Positions 1 to 18,530 of a stretch of DNA of 64,000 nucleotides are shown here, one piece after another. Below the pieces are notes generated by a model. That model saw only the letters and a list, made by a program, of their open reading frames with translations, did no database searches and had not been told where the DNA came from. The position numbers and the translations under genes were made by a program. The DNA is taken from positions 2,830,001 through 2,894,000 of the forward strand of contig NC_058502.1 in the NCBI RefSeq assembly GCF_020382885.2, read 5' to 3'. This stretch comes from Scatophagus argus. Taxonomy: Eukaryota > Chordata > Actinopteri > Scatophagidae. Numbering within the stretch: the first letter of the stretch is position 1; each line of letters opens with the position of its first letter.

Positions 1-1008
1 TGCATACTGCTGAAGTACAGTAATGGACTACATGGTAAGAGACGGGCAAAAAAAAAGTTGAAGCTAATAGGAATCAAGTGAGTATCCTCTATAGCCTAAA
101 GCAGGACTTTTCTTTCAGGGTTTTCATACCTTTTCTTTTTACTCTTTACTACTACATTAAGTTAAAAAAGTATCAGAAGAACTTTCAGAAGAAGTTTTTA
201 TTCTTGCCTTTAACATAAATTCCTGTGGGAACCTTATTCTTTTAGTGTTTCCTGGCTGAGTTGTTTGCAGGTTGAAGAAAAACAGAATTACATACTAAAA
301 ATACTTCACATTGGGCCACTTCAGATTGACTTTAACTCCCATCTGTTACAGCGGAGCCACACCATCAGTTGATCACAGGATGAACAGGGATTCATAATCT
401 ACACACACATGAAAGGTGTCATTAGTTAATGTTATCGTTCAGGAAAAACATGGACTGTATTTTAAGATAAATCCTCTTCTTTCTTCCAGAGTGCTTATTC
501 GAGAAGCGGGATGGCCTTCCTCGCCTGTTGAAGATGCTACGCATTCCTACAAGTACCTGCACAAATTATTTTTTTGTTATGTTGTTATGGTAAAGACTTT
601 TCGGTAAGCTTGTGTTTGTATTTCTGACAGATTGGCTCATATACTTTAAGATTAAACAGTTTGCACCTGGTTAAATTCTACTCTTCACAAAACACTTAAC
701 ATTTCTTTGAGTTGAAAAGAAAACTTTATTGGTCACTAATACAGAAACACAAGGGGACTACTGGGCATGCTCAAAACTCAGCGTGTGACATCATAGCAAC
801 AAGAGCACATGAAGGCAGGACTTAATGGTGGAATTATCATTAACATTGAAAAAATAGCAGAAGGATTCAATACGACGAATTGGAAAGCGAGAAAACTCTA
901 TTGTATTTCTCACTGCAGCTGTTAGCTTGATATCAGCATCTCAATGATGAGCATTTGAGTGTGTGAAGCATGTGTGTAAAAATGTGTGATCAGCTGTGTG
1001 TGTGCTGC
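1..1008. other. 3' flank and 3' UTR of cdc5l
   Basis: No gene is recognised left of the cdc5l stop codon. The part from about 725 to 1008 is probably cdc5l 3' UTR, because a minus-strand AATAAA lies at 725-730 about 280 bases past the stop. The rest (1-700) holds only short open frames. One plus-strand piece near 490-570 has a splice-acceptor-like edge but no recognisable protein. Confidence 0.6.
725..730 (-). terminator. cdc5l: cdc5l polyadenylation signal (AATAAA)
   Basis: The plus strand reads TTTATT here, which is a canonical AATAAA on the minus strand about 280 bases downstream of the cdc5l stop. The distance suits a short 3' UTR. The cleavage site itself is inferred, not seen. Confidence 0.6.
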
Positions 1009-7680
<6,672 letters not shown>

Positions 7681-8734
7681 CTTCGCGGCTTGTTTCTCTC
7701 TCTCCCTTCAGTAAAACTGCCAAAACTGATGTTCGACCAGTTATTAAAATATGTGGCGTTCACAATTTGCTCTCAAACAAAATCCAACACACAGAGAAGG
7801 AGCGACAGAGACGAGCGTGCACCACACCGGAAACTTGTGTCGCAGGATTCAACTGATCCGCCGAAGTGCATTGTGGGCATTATTCTCCAAGCGTTGTGAG
7901 GGAATCTGTTTCTCCTACTGGTTTCTCCGAAGATCTGTGTCTCCTCACCACCATAACCTGAAACATAAATGTATCCCTTTCACAATTGTGTAATTTTTTG
8001 CGATTTTCAGACTAGATCCATCTTTACCATTATCCCGACCTACGCACAGCCCGACTCCGAGTCGTAACCACGGCGGGTTAACGGCCGCAGGGACACTATT
8101 CGAAGAGGAAACAGATTTCGACATAACACCTGTTAAAATAATTAAACTAAATTACTCAAACAGGTATGCTACTTATCGGTATACGACCTTTACAACCTGC
8201 CTTGTCACTTTGTGTATTTTGTGTGCAGTTATTTAATTCTCACAACGACAGGTGACACATGCAGTTACCAGTAGTTTCCTGGTTAATATGTTTGTTGATG
8301 TATTAATAGTAATATACAGGAATTCATTCTGTCAGTTTCAACTAAACTTATTAATTGCAATAGCGCCCTCTTGTGGCTGCAATATATACACGTACTTGCC
8401 AATAGTTTTAACTGAATTTGACCTACGCAGTATAAAAACCATGGATTTTTAAAACCATTCTTCTTTTCGACTCACAAGCTCTCCGTGACAAGCAATAACT
8501 AAAATCAAGCACCAGTTGAGTCCAGATTGATGTTGTACTTTGAGAACTGCAGCATGACATCATGGCCTACTGGCTGTTGCCTTAAACAAAGTGCAACAGT
8601 CATGATGTGACCTTGGCTTCACAACCACACATTCCTACGAGTACCTGCAAGCGAGGTCCAAACACCCATGTTTATTCACCCTTAATGCCTATTAATACAC
8701 AAAGAGGCAGTCAGATATGTGGAGCAACGATGTT
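7681..8734. other. cdc5l 5' flank and gap to the napb 3' end
   Basis: Roughly 1 kb separates the cdc5l start codon from the likely napb poly(A) site. The cdc5l 5' UTR and promoter should lie in about 7681-8050, where the sequence is more GC-rich with CpGs and has no TATA box at a plausible place. Nothing else coding is seen. Open frames on the plus strand at 7690-7993 show no family resemblance. Confidence 0.5.
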
Positions 8735-8740
8735 TTTATT
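8735..8740 (-). terminator. napb: Candidate napb polyadenylation signal (AATAAA)
   Basis: The plus strand reads TTTATT, giving AATAAA on the minus strand about 840 bases past the napb stop codon. It implies a 3' UTR spanning about 8720-9576, which includes the CT/CA microsatellite at 9233-9288. Confidence 0.45.
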
Positions 8741-9232
8741 TCAACTCGGTATCTGAGGTACATAATTTACTGATTTCACACAAATGATACCAGGCTACAT
8801 GTATGTTGTTCACACATCAGCACAACACGGAGAAACACGTTAACACCAACATGACATCAACAGACATGCACAAACAAGGCAGAGACGGGAGAGAGCACTG
8901 GTGGCTGACTGCACCGACCAACCACTGGCCAGAACGCAAAGAACCAACCAATCACGATGGGTGATATTACTGACTTGACTGGGGGTGTGGGGGTGAGGAG
9001 AGCATATGGGGAGACGGTGGGACAGATGAGGAGAGGAGAGGGGCTAATACCTAAAATATTAAGACAAATTGTAACACTGAGCACCATAATAAACAATAAA
9101 CAATATTTTCTGTATTGACAATAAATATTAATAATCTCATAAATAACATTATTATCCCTTTTCATCAGTAACATATCTCCTTAAATTTAACATTTTGAAT
9201 ATTAAGACTTATCTTACTGCAGTGGACACACA

Positions 9233-9234
9233 CC

Positions 9235-9288
<54 letters not shown>
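9233..9288. repeat. Compound (CT)n(CA)n microsatellite in the napb 3' UTR
   Basis: About 13 CT units run directly into about 15 CA units. It falls between the napb stop and the candidate poly(A) signal, so it is probably transcribed. Confidence 0.9.
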
Positions 9289-9289
<1 letters not shown>

Positions 9290-9576
9290 TTTATTTCCAT
9301 TCTTTCTCTTTAAGTACAATTCATCCAGTGTTACAAGAGCAATACTGTAGGACCAGGGACACGGGGTCATCTAAAGGTGTTTAAAGGTGATGTTTAGCTA
9401 GCTGGGGGGTGGGGGGGGGGTCACATGCAGACTGATATGTACAACTGTAGACTCCCTCAGTCCCACCCGCCATCCCTTTTCTTCTTTCAGCCTCGCTTTC
9501 TTCTCTCACCTTAATTTAATCAGCCCTCCCCCCACCCACCCACCTACCTCTCCCCTTCTCCCCTTCTCCCCCCTGT

Positions 9577-11315
9577 CTATTTCAGGTCCCCAGCGTCTCC
9601 CTGGATGGTCTTTTTGATGCGCAGCAGCATCGTGGTCAACCACTGGTCCAGACGAGACACCGAGTCGAACTCCTTGACAGCCTCCGTGAACGCCTCGCTG
9701 TTCTGCTCCTCGTGGGCTTCTAGGAGTTTCTGTGGGAGCGAAACCATTTTAATGCCTGAGGGCGGTGACTCCCACCGTGGGGTGAACTGACACAGAGGCT
9801 TCATTATCTGTGACGTGCCAGTGTCAGCTTGTCAATTTACTCCGGTGGATCAGTGTAGTTTTATCTTGACTTACAATAATGCATCGTCTGTTATGTGTTC
9901 ATTAGGAGTTGCATTGTTTTTCTTAATCTACAAAGAAACTCATAACTGTAACTTATCGAATAAATGCAGTGGAGTTAAAATTGCAATATTTGCCTCTGAT
10001 GAAAATATTCAAGTAAAGTACAAGTACAACAAAATAATTGTAGTAGTTTCTTGCTTTTTTGTGAGATTAATTGCTTAAATTATTGCCAATATGACTAAAC
10101 TAAAAGCTCCATGATCATGGGCTGGTGTCAGTTGTAAATATAATACAATATTTATGCACACTCGGATGGTTACATGAAAAACAATTTTATGATACAACAG
10201 GCGAGCAGAAAATGGGGAGAGAAAAGTGAAATTCACCTTTAACAGTTTGAGCTCTCTGGAGTCTGAGAAAGCTGGAAACATCTCCTCATACTTCTCTATG
10301 GCCAGCTGAAACACAGACATGTGCACACACAGTTGTATTTACAAATAAGGACATCATACTGGACTTTAAAACATTTCAAACTACTTTACCTTAGCGTTCA
10401 GTTCGTCCACGATGAAGTGACACAGTGAGGCCTTGAAGAAATACTCTTTAGCGTTGTACTTCAGCAGAGGATTGTCCATAGTGCTCATCGCAACCTGAAA
10501 CACACACAAGTTTTATACAAATCATATTTATTCACACTACAGAGACTTTAATTACCTCATCACACTTTCCAGTACAGGATGATTTAAAAAAGAACATTTT
10601 ACTATTGACAAGTGTAGTATTTATTAAAGGGGTGTCCTCAGCTGTTACCTGTTCATAGATTTCGATAGCTTTCTGGTACTGCTCCAGCTGAGCGCTGTAG
10701 TGTCCCACCTTCAGAAGACATTTGTTGGCTGAGCTGAAACACACAAAGACGTGCGCAATGAACAGGTTAATGTGTGCATAATTAATGTGTGTCTCCCCCA
10801 CTATGCTCACCACCTGAGGGTAAAGAGCAGAGACTTTGTGTTGTAAATCTGGAGGATATTGATCGCTGCACCAGAGTCAACAACATCACATTACAGTGCA
10901 AAAGGGTTTAATGCACACAAGTTATATGGATTTTTGCTTTAAAGTGGACTTAACACATTACCAAAATAATTGGAGAGTATTTTTTTATGGACACAATGAG
11001 TGAATAATCAACAGATCATTTCAGGTGTGTTCGTGAGTATTTTGTGTGCGTTTAGCTCTCACACGTACCTGTTAGATTCCTCTCCTTTGTAGTAGTCTGC
11101 TGCCTGCTCATAGTGGGCAATGGCCTGAAAACAACACAAGAAGATGAAAAACACAAGACAAAAGTCAGCACAAAAGACCATAATTTAGATTCAAATAAAA
11201 AAAAAAAATCAAACTTTCCCCCTCACATACCTTCTCAATATCAACCAGCTCAGACTCGTAAATCTCAGCGATAGTGATGTGATGTTTGGCTGCGATGGTG
11301 AACCGTCCCTTTAAC

Positions 11316-11349
<34 letters not shown>

Positions 11350-14300
11350 CATTATTCACAGACAGGACAGTGGCAGGGTGGAGCAGCTTAAAGGTGGAGG
11401 TAGAGCTTACCATGTCAGTGTAGATGTCAATAGCCTGATTTAGACAGTTGATGGCCTCTAGAAGCAGACAGAGAAGACGGTGAGGGGGAGCAGGAAACGA
11501 AAAGTCAGCCGCTGCCATCTGAGTCTACTCAGTCCAATTAAAGCTCTCTCAGTTTCCTCCCCCTGTGACAGCTAACCTGCTAACCCACAGTATTTTATTA
11601 AGCTCATCTCATAACTACATAACCCTGATATGAGTTTTCCGAGAGCGACCCGTTTTAATCTTCCAACGATACCACATCAGGGTCCTGACTCTCAGAGAGG
11701 TGAACAGACGAAGAGTCTTCCCCTTTCAGCATCTTTATGACCAGCAGCGGAAGAAGCAACGACACCACCGAGCTGAAACACTGCAGCTGACGCAAACCGA
11801 TGCAAGTAAAAGTCCTGCACTCAACATTTTACTGAAGTACAAGTACAAAAGCTGGTGGGGCTGACTTTAATGACTTTATATACAGCTGTGAAGGTTGTGT
11901 ATTTACCCCCAGGGATCAATAAAGTGTTCAGCTATAATGACACATTTTATATCAAACAACTTTTATTTATTTATTGTATTTTATATCATTAATCTCAGTC
12001 TACAATGTAAAAGTATCAAATAAATGTAACTGAGCATGAAGAATAATATTTTGTTCTGAATTATAGTTTAGTAAAGGTCTAAGTAACAGAGAGTGAAAAT
12101 AACTAAACGCACTTAGTCACTTTCCACCACCACTAAACACTTTTTTAACTAAATTTCCCAGTTGAAAGAGCCCGCCTGCCCCCCTCTCAGCAGCATCCTG
12201 CCAAAGCTGGACCTCACATAGACCTCACTCAGTCTGGTAAGATCAGAAAAGCAGAGTGTGTGTGTGTGTGTGTGTGTGAGATAACAGTGCTCACCCTGTG
12301 GGTCGGCCTTCTTGTAGGCGTTTCCGGCGTCGACGAAGCTGGTGGCAGAGTCCAGTTTGTTCTGCAACTGCATGTGGAGCCGAGCGGCCTGACAAAACGC
12401 GTTTCCCGCAGCTACACACGCACACACACACACACACACACACAGAGTCACAATTATTAGTTAATTTAATACAAATACAATCCAAACAGACTAAACTGGT
12501 CTTTCACCAAGCACTCATCATTTTATAACATTTTTACTCTCACTGATTGTGCTCACGATTTCGCCGGTCAACACATCAGACAGCAGAACCATCAAAACAC
12601 TCATCTAAACAGCTAAATTCTGCTCAGCGCGAGCTATTATTGGCACATCTAGAGCACACGCTGGTTTCTGCAGCCGCGAATGTCACGCTTATTTGTCCAC
12701 AGTGTCCCCAATGTTCAGATCTGACTGCAGTGCATGTGTGTGTGTATGTGTATGTGTGTGTTTAAAGAAGCTGTGGTTGCTGTATGTTTTAACCTCATAC
12801 ACACTGACTACATCCCGTTGAAATAAGGATGGAAAAAAGAACATTGAAAGAAATGTGTGTGTGTGGGAGTTTGTTTATTTGTATACAGATTTCTGAGGGT
12901 TTTTTATACAGTATGAGTGTGTGTTGGTGTGTGTGTGTGTCACCTACCACTCCAGTTCTTTGCCATCTTAAACATGTTGGCTGCTCTGGCGTACATTTCA
13001 CAGGCATCCTCCACCTTATGGTTTCCACTGAAGTAAACACAGACGAAAGACAAACAAAATCAATTTTTTCCTTTTTTCTTTTTACTCTGTGACCTGATGA
13101 ATTTGAATTTTTAAAATGCTTGATTTTCCCTTCAGTGTTGCTGCACATTTTAAAGCAGCGTGCAGGGTTGTCCAGCTGAAGGACATCATGATGGAGGGCA
13201 GCTGAGGATACGTTCACCCTGCAGCTGAAACTCTCCAAAATCTATTATTTTATGAGGCAAAAAAATCTTTTTTTTTAAAGCAGCACGATGACGAGAAATA
13301 AAAGTCCACCACACTTCAGTTTCATATTTGATATTTGATTCTCGTGCAGCCTGGTTTGTATCTGCTCTGTGGCCATGTGACTGCAGCATGAACTAGTTCA
13401 CATAGTGTTTACATCACTCTCCCTGGGACAGAGCTCTGTGTCTGTCTCTGTCTCCATCTCTGGTCCTGTCTCTGTCTCTGTCTCTGTCTCTGCCTCTGTC
13501 TCTGGCTCTGGCTTTGGTTCTGGTTCTGCCTCTGGTTCTGGTTCTTGTTCTGACTTTGGCTCTGTGTTTGGTTCTGTCTCTGTCTCTGGTTCTACCTCTG
13601 TCTCTCTCTCTCTCTCTGTCTCTGTTTCTGTCTCTCTCTCTGTCTCTGTCTCTGGCTCAGGCTTTGGTTCTGGTTCTGCCTCTGGTTCTGGTTCTTGATC
13701 TGACTTTGGCTCTGTGTTTGGTTCTGTCTCTGTCTCTGGTTCTACCTCTGTCTCTCTCTCTGTCTCTGTTTCTGTCTCTCTCTCTGTCTCTGTCTCTGCC
13801 TCGGTCTTTGGCTCGGGCTCTGGTTCTGGTTCTGTCTCTGTTTCTGTCCCTAGTTTTGACTCTGTCTCTGTTCTTACGCTGCAAACTTTCAAGGACCAAT
13901 CGGTTGCAGACAAACATGCAACAAAGAGAAACAAACAAAGTCATGTTCATTATGTCAACACTGGTGATCCTGCAGACAGGTCACAAACCTCCTCTTAACG
14001 AGGACTTCGGCACAACCAAAGCCACTAGACGACCTCTGCTGAATTCCCTTCATCTCTCGACTCGGGGCTGAAGCTCATTAAAAAAACATGGTGGTAACCA
14101 AGAGGGGAAACCAGATGTGACCCATTTCAGTTGTTGGATTTGAGGCCTGATTACAGAGGAAATAATCCTGTTTTCATTGATTTCATATCAAAGGTGGTTC
14201 AGGTGACCAACAGCAATTTACTACCAGTTTGTAGAAAAACCCAAACTGGCAGGATCTGAACTATCTGGAGATGAAGATTTGAAGACCTGCAGTATATCCC

Positions 14301-14840
14301 GCATATGTCAGACCGCACTGGTTTTTCATGCATCAATCAAACTGAACAGCAACAGACTTAACTGGTTTCAATTCTTTTGTTTCCTTGTTAAACAGACTTC
14401 ATGCTGTCTGAGATTACGGTTTTATGTCATGTTTACTCAGGGTCCCTTATGTCTTTTTTTGTATTCAGAGTTGTTCTATAAGAACGGAGTAACTTCTGGT
14501 TTTATGGGTGAATAAATTGATTGCAGGGAAAGCTGCAGCTAAGAGTTATCTGCACTATTGATCTGATGATTGTTTGCTTTTATACAAAGTCAGAAAACTG
14601 TTTAAAATTGGTCACAAACAATCCATAACCCTATATTATTGATTTTATTATCACTAACGTAATCATTTCAGCTCTAAATTGAGCTCCAAACCTTGTATGT
14701 CCTTTTAGAAAAACCATCACTCCCCTTTGATATTACTAGACATTGTGATGAAGTACAGATGATGGCTCTGCCTCCACTTCAGTCTATCAGTAGCCTGAGT
14801 CAGTCTGTCAGCTGATCAATCAGCCAGCCAATCAGCTAAC

Positions 14841-14889
<49 letters not shown>

Positions 14890-15683
14890 AAATTTATATT
14901 CCATTTTCTCCATTTGTAAACATCCGCCCCTCACACACACGAAGGCCCACTCCCACACACAGGATGGTGGCGGTGTTGGGGGGGTAGGAGAAACAGCCTC
15001 CGCATCCCTCCATCACCACCGCCTGGTTCCTCGCACGCCGTCCTGGCTGCGCTGCTCTGCCCGCCTCCCTGCATCTCCTGCTCGGCCACACGCTCCGTGC
15101 GAGCGCGCCCCTCCTCCTCCTCCTCCTCCTCCTCCTCCTCTCCCGCAGCAGCAGCAGCAGAAGGCGATGAGCCACATTTACATTCCTGTTGCGTGACCGG
15201 CCACGACACGCAGGCCACATCACCTGCGATGACACCTCACATTTCTGAGCTTCGGCTGACGAGAAAAGACGCCACGACAAACCCCTGGATCAATCTCTCA
15301 TAAGGACACAATGTCACAGTGACAGTTACCAGCTCCTGTACAGATGTATAGATTCTCAGGTTTGATCAGGCCTCTGAGGCTCATTACTGAGCACCATGGA
15401 AACGCAATGGGACTATTACAGGAATATCTTAGTGGTTTTTCCGTCAAGAAAAGCAGAAGCATCTGACAGGCTTTTCTGGGCCCCGCATGCAGCGCCCCCC
15501 CCAACACACACACACACACACACACGCACACACAAACCAAAATGAGAGGGAGGTAAACAGAGAAGAGAAAGAGAGCATCCCTTACCCGAACATCCCTCCG
15601 AGGAAGGATCCGGACGCTTTGACCTTCTTGTCGGCTTCAGCCATCAGCTGCATGGCCTCCTTCTCTTTGCCCGAGTTGTCCAT
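9577..15683 (-). CDS. napb: Beta-SNAP (N-ethylmaleimide-sensitive factor attachment protein beta)
   Basis: SNAP proteins bridge assembled SNARE bundles to the NSF ATPase so that spent complexes are taken apart after membrane fusion; the beta form is mainly neuronal. Ten coding exons, high to low: 15586-15683, 12948-13027, 12295-12411, 11411-11457, 11231-11308, 11069-11124, 10649-10733, 10390-10494, 10237-10305, 9577-9729. They give 295 aa beginning [20 protein letters not shown] and ending [10 protein letters not shown], the usual SNAP length. Family signatures include [28 protein letters not shown], the TPR-like helical repeats and the C-terminal [14 protein letters not shown] that stimulates NSF. 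The beta assignment over alpha rests on [22 protein letters not shown] and [10 protein letters not shown], which match the beta paralogue. Teleosts often carry two napb copies, and which one this is cannot be told from here. Intron 1 (13028-15585) is large and repeat-laden; the other introns are short. Confidence 0.95.
9940..10040. mobile_element. Fragment of a common teleost interspersed repeat (GTGGAGTAAAA...CAAGTAAAGTACAAGTAC type)
   Basis: This piece of napb intron 9 contains AATGCAGTGGAGTTAAAAT, TATTTGCCTCTGATG and TCAAGTAAAGTACAAGTAC. These follow the order of a very abundant non-autonomous repeat that I know from many teleost genomes, ending in a CTTTCCACCACTG-type terminus. It is 5'- and 3'-truncated here. 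The family name is not given because I cannot check it. Confidence 0.6.
11321..11349. repeat. (CA)n microsatellite in napb intron 4
   Basis: About 14 CA units lie just upstream of exon 5 on the sense strand, where they read (TG)n close to the acceptor. Confidence 0.9.
11795..12135. mobile_element. Second copy of the same teleost interspersed repeat, in napb intron 3
   Basis: The copy starts near GCAAGTAAAAGTCCTGCACTC and passes through TTTACTGAAGTACAAGTAC, an AT-rich centre and ATCAAATAAATGTAACTGAG. It ends near 12110-12130 in ACTTAGTCACTTTCCACCAC, the terminus expected for this family. It also contains CCAGGGATCAATAAAG around 11912. It is degenerate and has no coding capacity. Confidence 0.6.
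12256..12279. repeat. (GT)n microsatellite beside napb exon 3
   Basis: About 11 GT units lie 15 bases left of exon 3 (just past the donor on the sense strand). With the (CA)n at 12417-12442 on the other side, the exon is flanked closely on both sides by oppositely oriented dinucleotide repeats. Confidence 0.85.
12417..12442. repeat. (CA)n microsatellite at the napb exon 3 acceptor
   Basis: About 12 CA units begin six bases beyond exon 3. On the sense strand they form a (TG)n run directly before the acceptor. TG-rich tracts next to acceptors are known in other genes to affect exon inclusion; whether this one does is inference. Confidence 0.85.
13429..13866. repeat. Hexamer-based minisatellite (TCTGTC/TCTGGT variants) with about 150-base higher-order period
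   Basis: The tract is built of six-base units such as TCTGTC, TCTGGT, TCTGGC and TCTACC. A long pattern starting with GCTTTGGTTCTGGTTCTGCC at 13511 recurs at 13661, 150 bases (25 units) later, with very few changes; a third partial copy begins near 13811. On the minus strand it translates as acidic Glu-Thr/Glu-Pro repeats. All frames on both strands are nearly stop-free because the hexamer contains no stop triplet. It sits inside napb intron 1. Confidence 0.9.
14840..14889. repeat. (CTAT)n tetranucleotide microsatellite
   Basis: About 12 perfect CTAT units in napb intron 1. Confidence 0.95.
15111..15141. repeat. (CTC)n trinucleotide repeat
   Basis: About 10 units in a GC- and CpG-rich patch of napb intron 1, followed by a short GCA repeat at about 15145-15160. 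On either strand it gives artefactual Ser or Glu runs. Confidence 0.9.
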
Positions 15684-16034
15684 TGCGAGCTGCGTCTGCC
15701 GCTGGAGGAGCGATGGGAGGAAAGCAGGCCGACGTTCCGCAGTGGATGGAGATGAGAGCCGAAGAGAAGAGAAGAGGGAGACGTCTCCGCTGGTGCTGAT
15801 GCTGAGAGGCTGCAGCTCTTCTTCTACGGCGAGACAGAAAGGTCATTTGTGGCTCACTGCCGCCGCCTGCAGGAAGGAACTGAAAAAGACGACGTCCTGC
15901 AAAAACATTTCCCCACCTCCGCTGCCTCCACCCACAGCATGTGAGTCCATTTTTGTTGTGATGCCATTTGTACTGTTACATTTACCAAAACAAAGTGACA
16001 ACAAAAGAAAAAAGTTCCACTGACATGATCTCAT
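15684..16034 (-). promoter_or_regulatory. napb: Probable napb 5' UTR and promoter region
   Basis: The bases right of the napb start codon are GC- and CpG-richer than the surroundings (15684-15950) and contain no better upstream ATG in frame. By position they should hold the transcription start and core promoter. No TATA box is seen at a convincing distance. The exact start site is inference. Confidence 0.45.
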
Positions 16035-16040
16035 TTTATT
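16035..16040 (-). terminator. plcb1: Candidate distal polyadenylation signal for plcb1
   Basis: The plus strand TTTATT here reads AATAAA on the minus strand. It lies 3.3 kb past the plcb1 stop and just outside the napb promoter, so it would give plcb1 a long 3' UTR ending nearly at napb. A weaker ATTAAA lies at 17029-17034. Which one is used cannot be told. Confidence 0.3.
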
Positions 16041-18469
16041 TTAATGTATAACTGAAAAAAAGACAGATGTAAAGAAATAAATCAATAAAATGCAGCAATA
16101 AAAATGAAATCATTTTTAAGTGAACTTTCTTCAGTGCCAAATATTTGTTTAAATGCTAATACAACTTTTCCTAACACAAATGCTTCAGTGCTAATGTTTT
16201 CTTTTTCACATCAGATTTTCTTTTCAGTGCCAAATTTACTGTCACTGTTTTAGCCCCATGAACACTTCTTTCCGAAAACTGCACTAATTACTCGGAATAA
16301 TCACAGACCTCCCACTGTGAGCAGGTTTTAATAGGAACTACTTCTTCTGTATGAAGTTCCAAACGTTTGAATGCCTGAGCATCACATTTCTTCTTAAATC
16401 TCCCAACAGTTTCACTCTTCACACTGATAGGCTTCATGCTTACAAGGTGCATTCACTGACATGTGGCCACTCGGGGGCAGTACAGCCCCACGACAACCAG
16501 ATACACACCTGTCTGACATGTTACCACGAGCAGCAATAACATTTTTCACACAACTGCAGTACTTGCACGTTAAAGGTGTTACATGTAGTGGCAAACCGGA
16601 TACAGTTTCTCCCGGGTTAAAATGGACTCTTTGAGGAAAGTGACAAAAAAACTGCATGAAAAATGTAAGTAATGTAAGTAAAACAGCATATACTGAACAA
16701 ATAACTGTTTAAAATGAAATCCCCGCACTGTTTGTGACAGGCAGAAGCTTACAGACCATCTCTCAGCTTGAACACCCTCCTCCACCCTCCTCCACCGTCC
16801 TCCCCCGTGACTGTGGCAGCCCACGGCCTCCCTGTGAAGGCCGACATTGTCGTGCTCGCACACAAAATCACGAATGCGGTGGGTTTGCCTCCATGTGACT
16901 GACAACAGTAATTACCTCCTTTCCCACGCCTCATCAGCGCATCTGAAAAGTCAGTACAGCTGAGCTCTTGGACTTCAGCAACAGAAGCATCAAGTGAGAA
17001 CACCTCATTTTTAGACCAAATCATTTTAATAGTCCTTCAGTTAAAATAGCATTCAGTAAAAGACAATAAAGCATGCTCAGTTTAAACACTAAAGCAGGGC
17101 TGTGTTCAACAAGGCATTTTGTCAGAGAACCTCAGCCATTTGGCAGACTTAAACATGGGGTTAACAAATAGTTCAGCAGCTGAGTCTAAAATACTGCCAT
17201 TGTAACTGCAGTGTTGGCTACCTTTGTGAGGTCAGGTGCAGACTGAGGCAGAGATCATTCACAATCAAACCCAAACAGTGGCTCCAATTCAAGGTTGTTG
17301 AACACAGCCGAAGCCTTAGTGTAAGTCCAGAAGAAAAGCAAAACGTGGAAAATGTTCCAGGGAGTATTTTCCGGAAGATCACTGTACAAAGTGTGACAAG
17401 CTCCATTCGCTTTACAAAACGGTCAACTTTGCACACTGGAACAATGCTGAATAGTTTTATAAATTATTTATGTTCTAGATGTTTAATTATCATGAAAATA
17501 ACAATTAAATAAATCAATCAATCATCAGATTAAAACCAGTTTCACATCAAAACAAAGAAATCATGCAGCGGCAGCAGACGTCCACATCTAGCAGGACCGT
17601 TTGTGTAGCAGTCGGAAGGAAATGATGGGAAGTTGCTGCTACTGGTCAGAAAACATTTTTCAAAGAGGAAATAAGAAACAGACGACTTTGCAAGAGTTTT
17701 GTTCTTATCCCACAATCTCTCTGTGCAAATCCTCTCCCTCCTCTTAAACATGGTTGAAGTAAACGTCCACTGGTCCATAAACGTCTTAGGCTAACAGTCA
17801 TGCTATGATACATCCTCATTTTACTAACTTAACAGAAACTGCCACTGAGATTTACTTTATCCCCAAATCCCATGAACAATTAAATAAATAAATAAATAAG
17901 CAAATAAATAAATAAATAAGTGCATAATCAAACTATCGAGGACATGGTAAATGAGCCAGTGGTTTTCGGAAACATAAATCTTGTAAAATATAAAGTCCAC
18001 ACAGTTCTTTACTCTCTCCTTTCATCCATCCATCTGTAACCACATTAAACTTGTTCAGGTGATTTTCGCACTCGTGTCAACACACTCATAACGTTCTGAA
18101 TATGGATGGCTGTCAGCGTCTATATGAATGATCAGGAAATAAATAAATAAATAAGAAACAATTGGCTTGATAATATCCTCCTGAAATAATATGTGACATT
18201 AGATGCACCGATGTAACATAAAATCTTAAAAATCTTTAAAGGTAAGCAGTCTTCACATGATGTTGTGGTGTGTGTGTTGTCTTGTGCTGCTGTGAAAGTA
18301 ATCCTGTATCATTACAGTATGCGACAATATCTGTAACTGTACTTTATGTTCTCAGTTTCAGACTCACATAACGTGGTGGATGAATCAGGGCTGGGAAGGT
18401 GACGGAGGAGCACAGCACACGGCAGGCCCCTTCAGGCAGAGCCATCGACCTCCAGCTGCTCCAGTGAAG

Positions 18470-18530
<61 letters not shown>

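Larger units (their letters stand above)
13028..15585 (-). other. napb: napb intron 1, 2.6 kb, repeat-rich
   Basis: This largest napb intron holds the TCTGTC-type minisatellite (13429-13866), a (CTAT)n tract, a CpG-rich patch with (CTC)n near 15000-15170, and a (CA)n at 15503-15525. No exon is recognised. Long open frames across the minisatellite are a consequence of its hexamer and are not genes. Confidence 0.8.

Noticed and set aside
13398-13934. A 178-codon Glu/Thr/Pro-rich open frame on the minus strand, and Ser- or Leu-rich frames on the plus strand
   Set aside because: They are produced by a stop-free hexamer minisatellite inside napb intron 1; frames on both strands are open over the same bases.
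15097-15303. Ser-run and Glu-run frames over the CTC repeat
   Set aside because: They are translations of a trinucleotide repeat inside napb intron 1, open on both strands.
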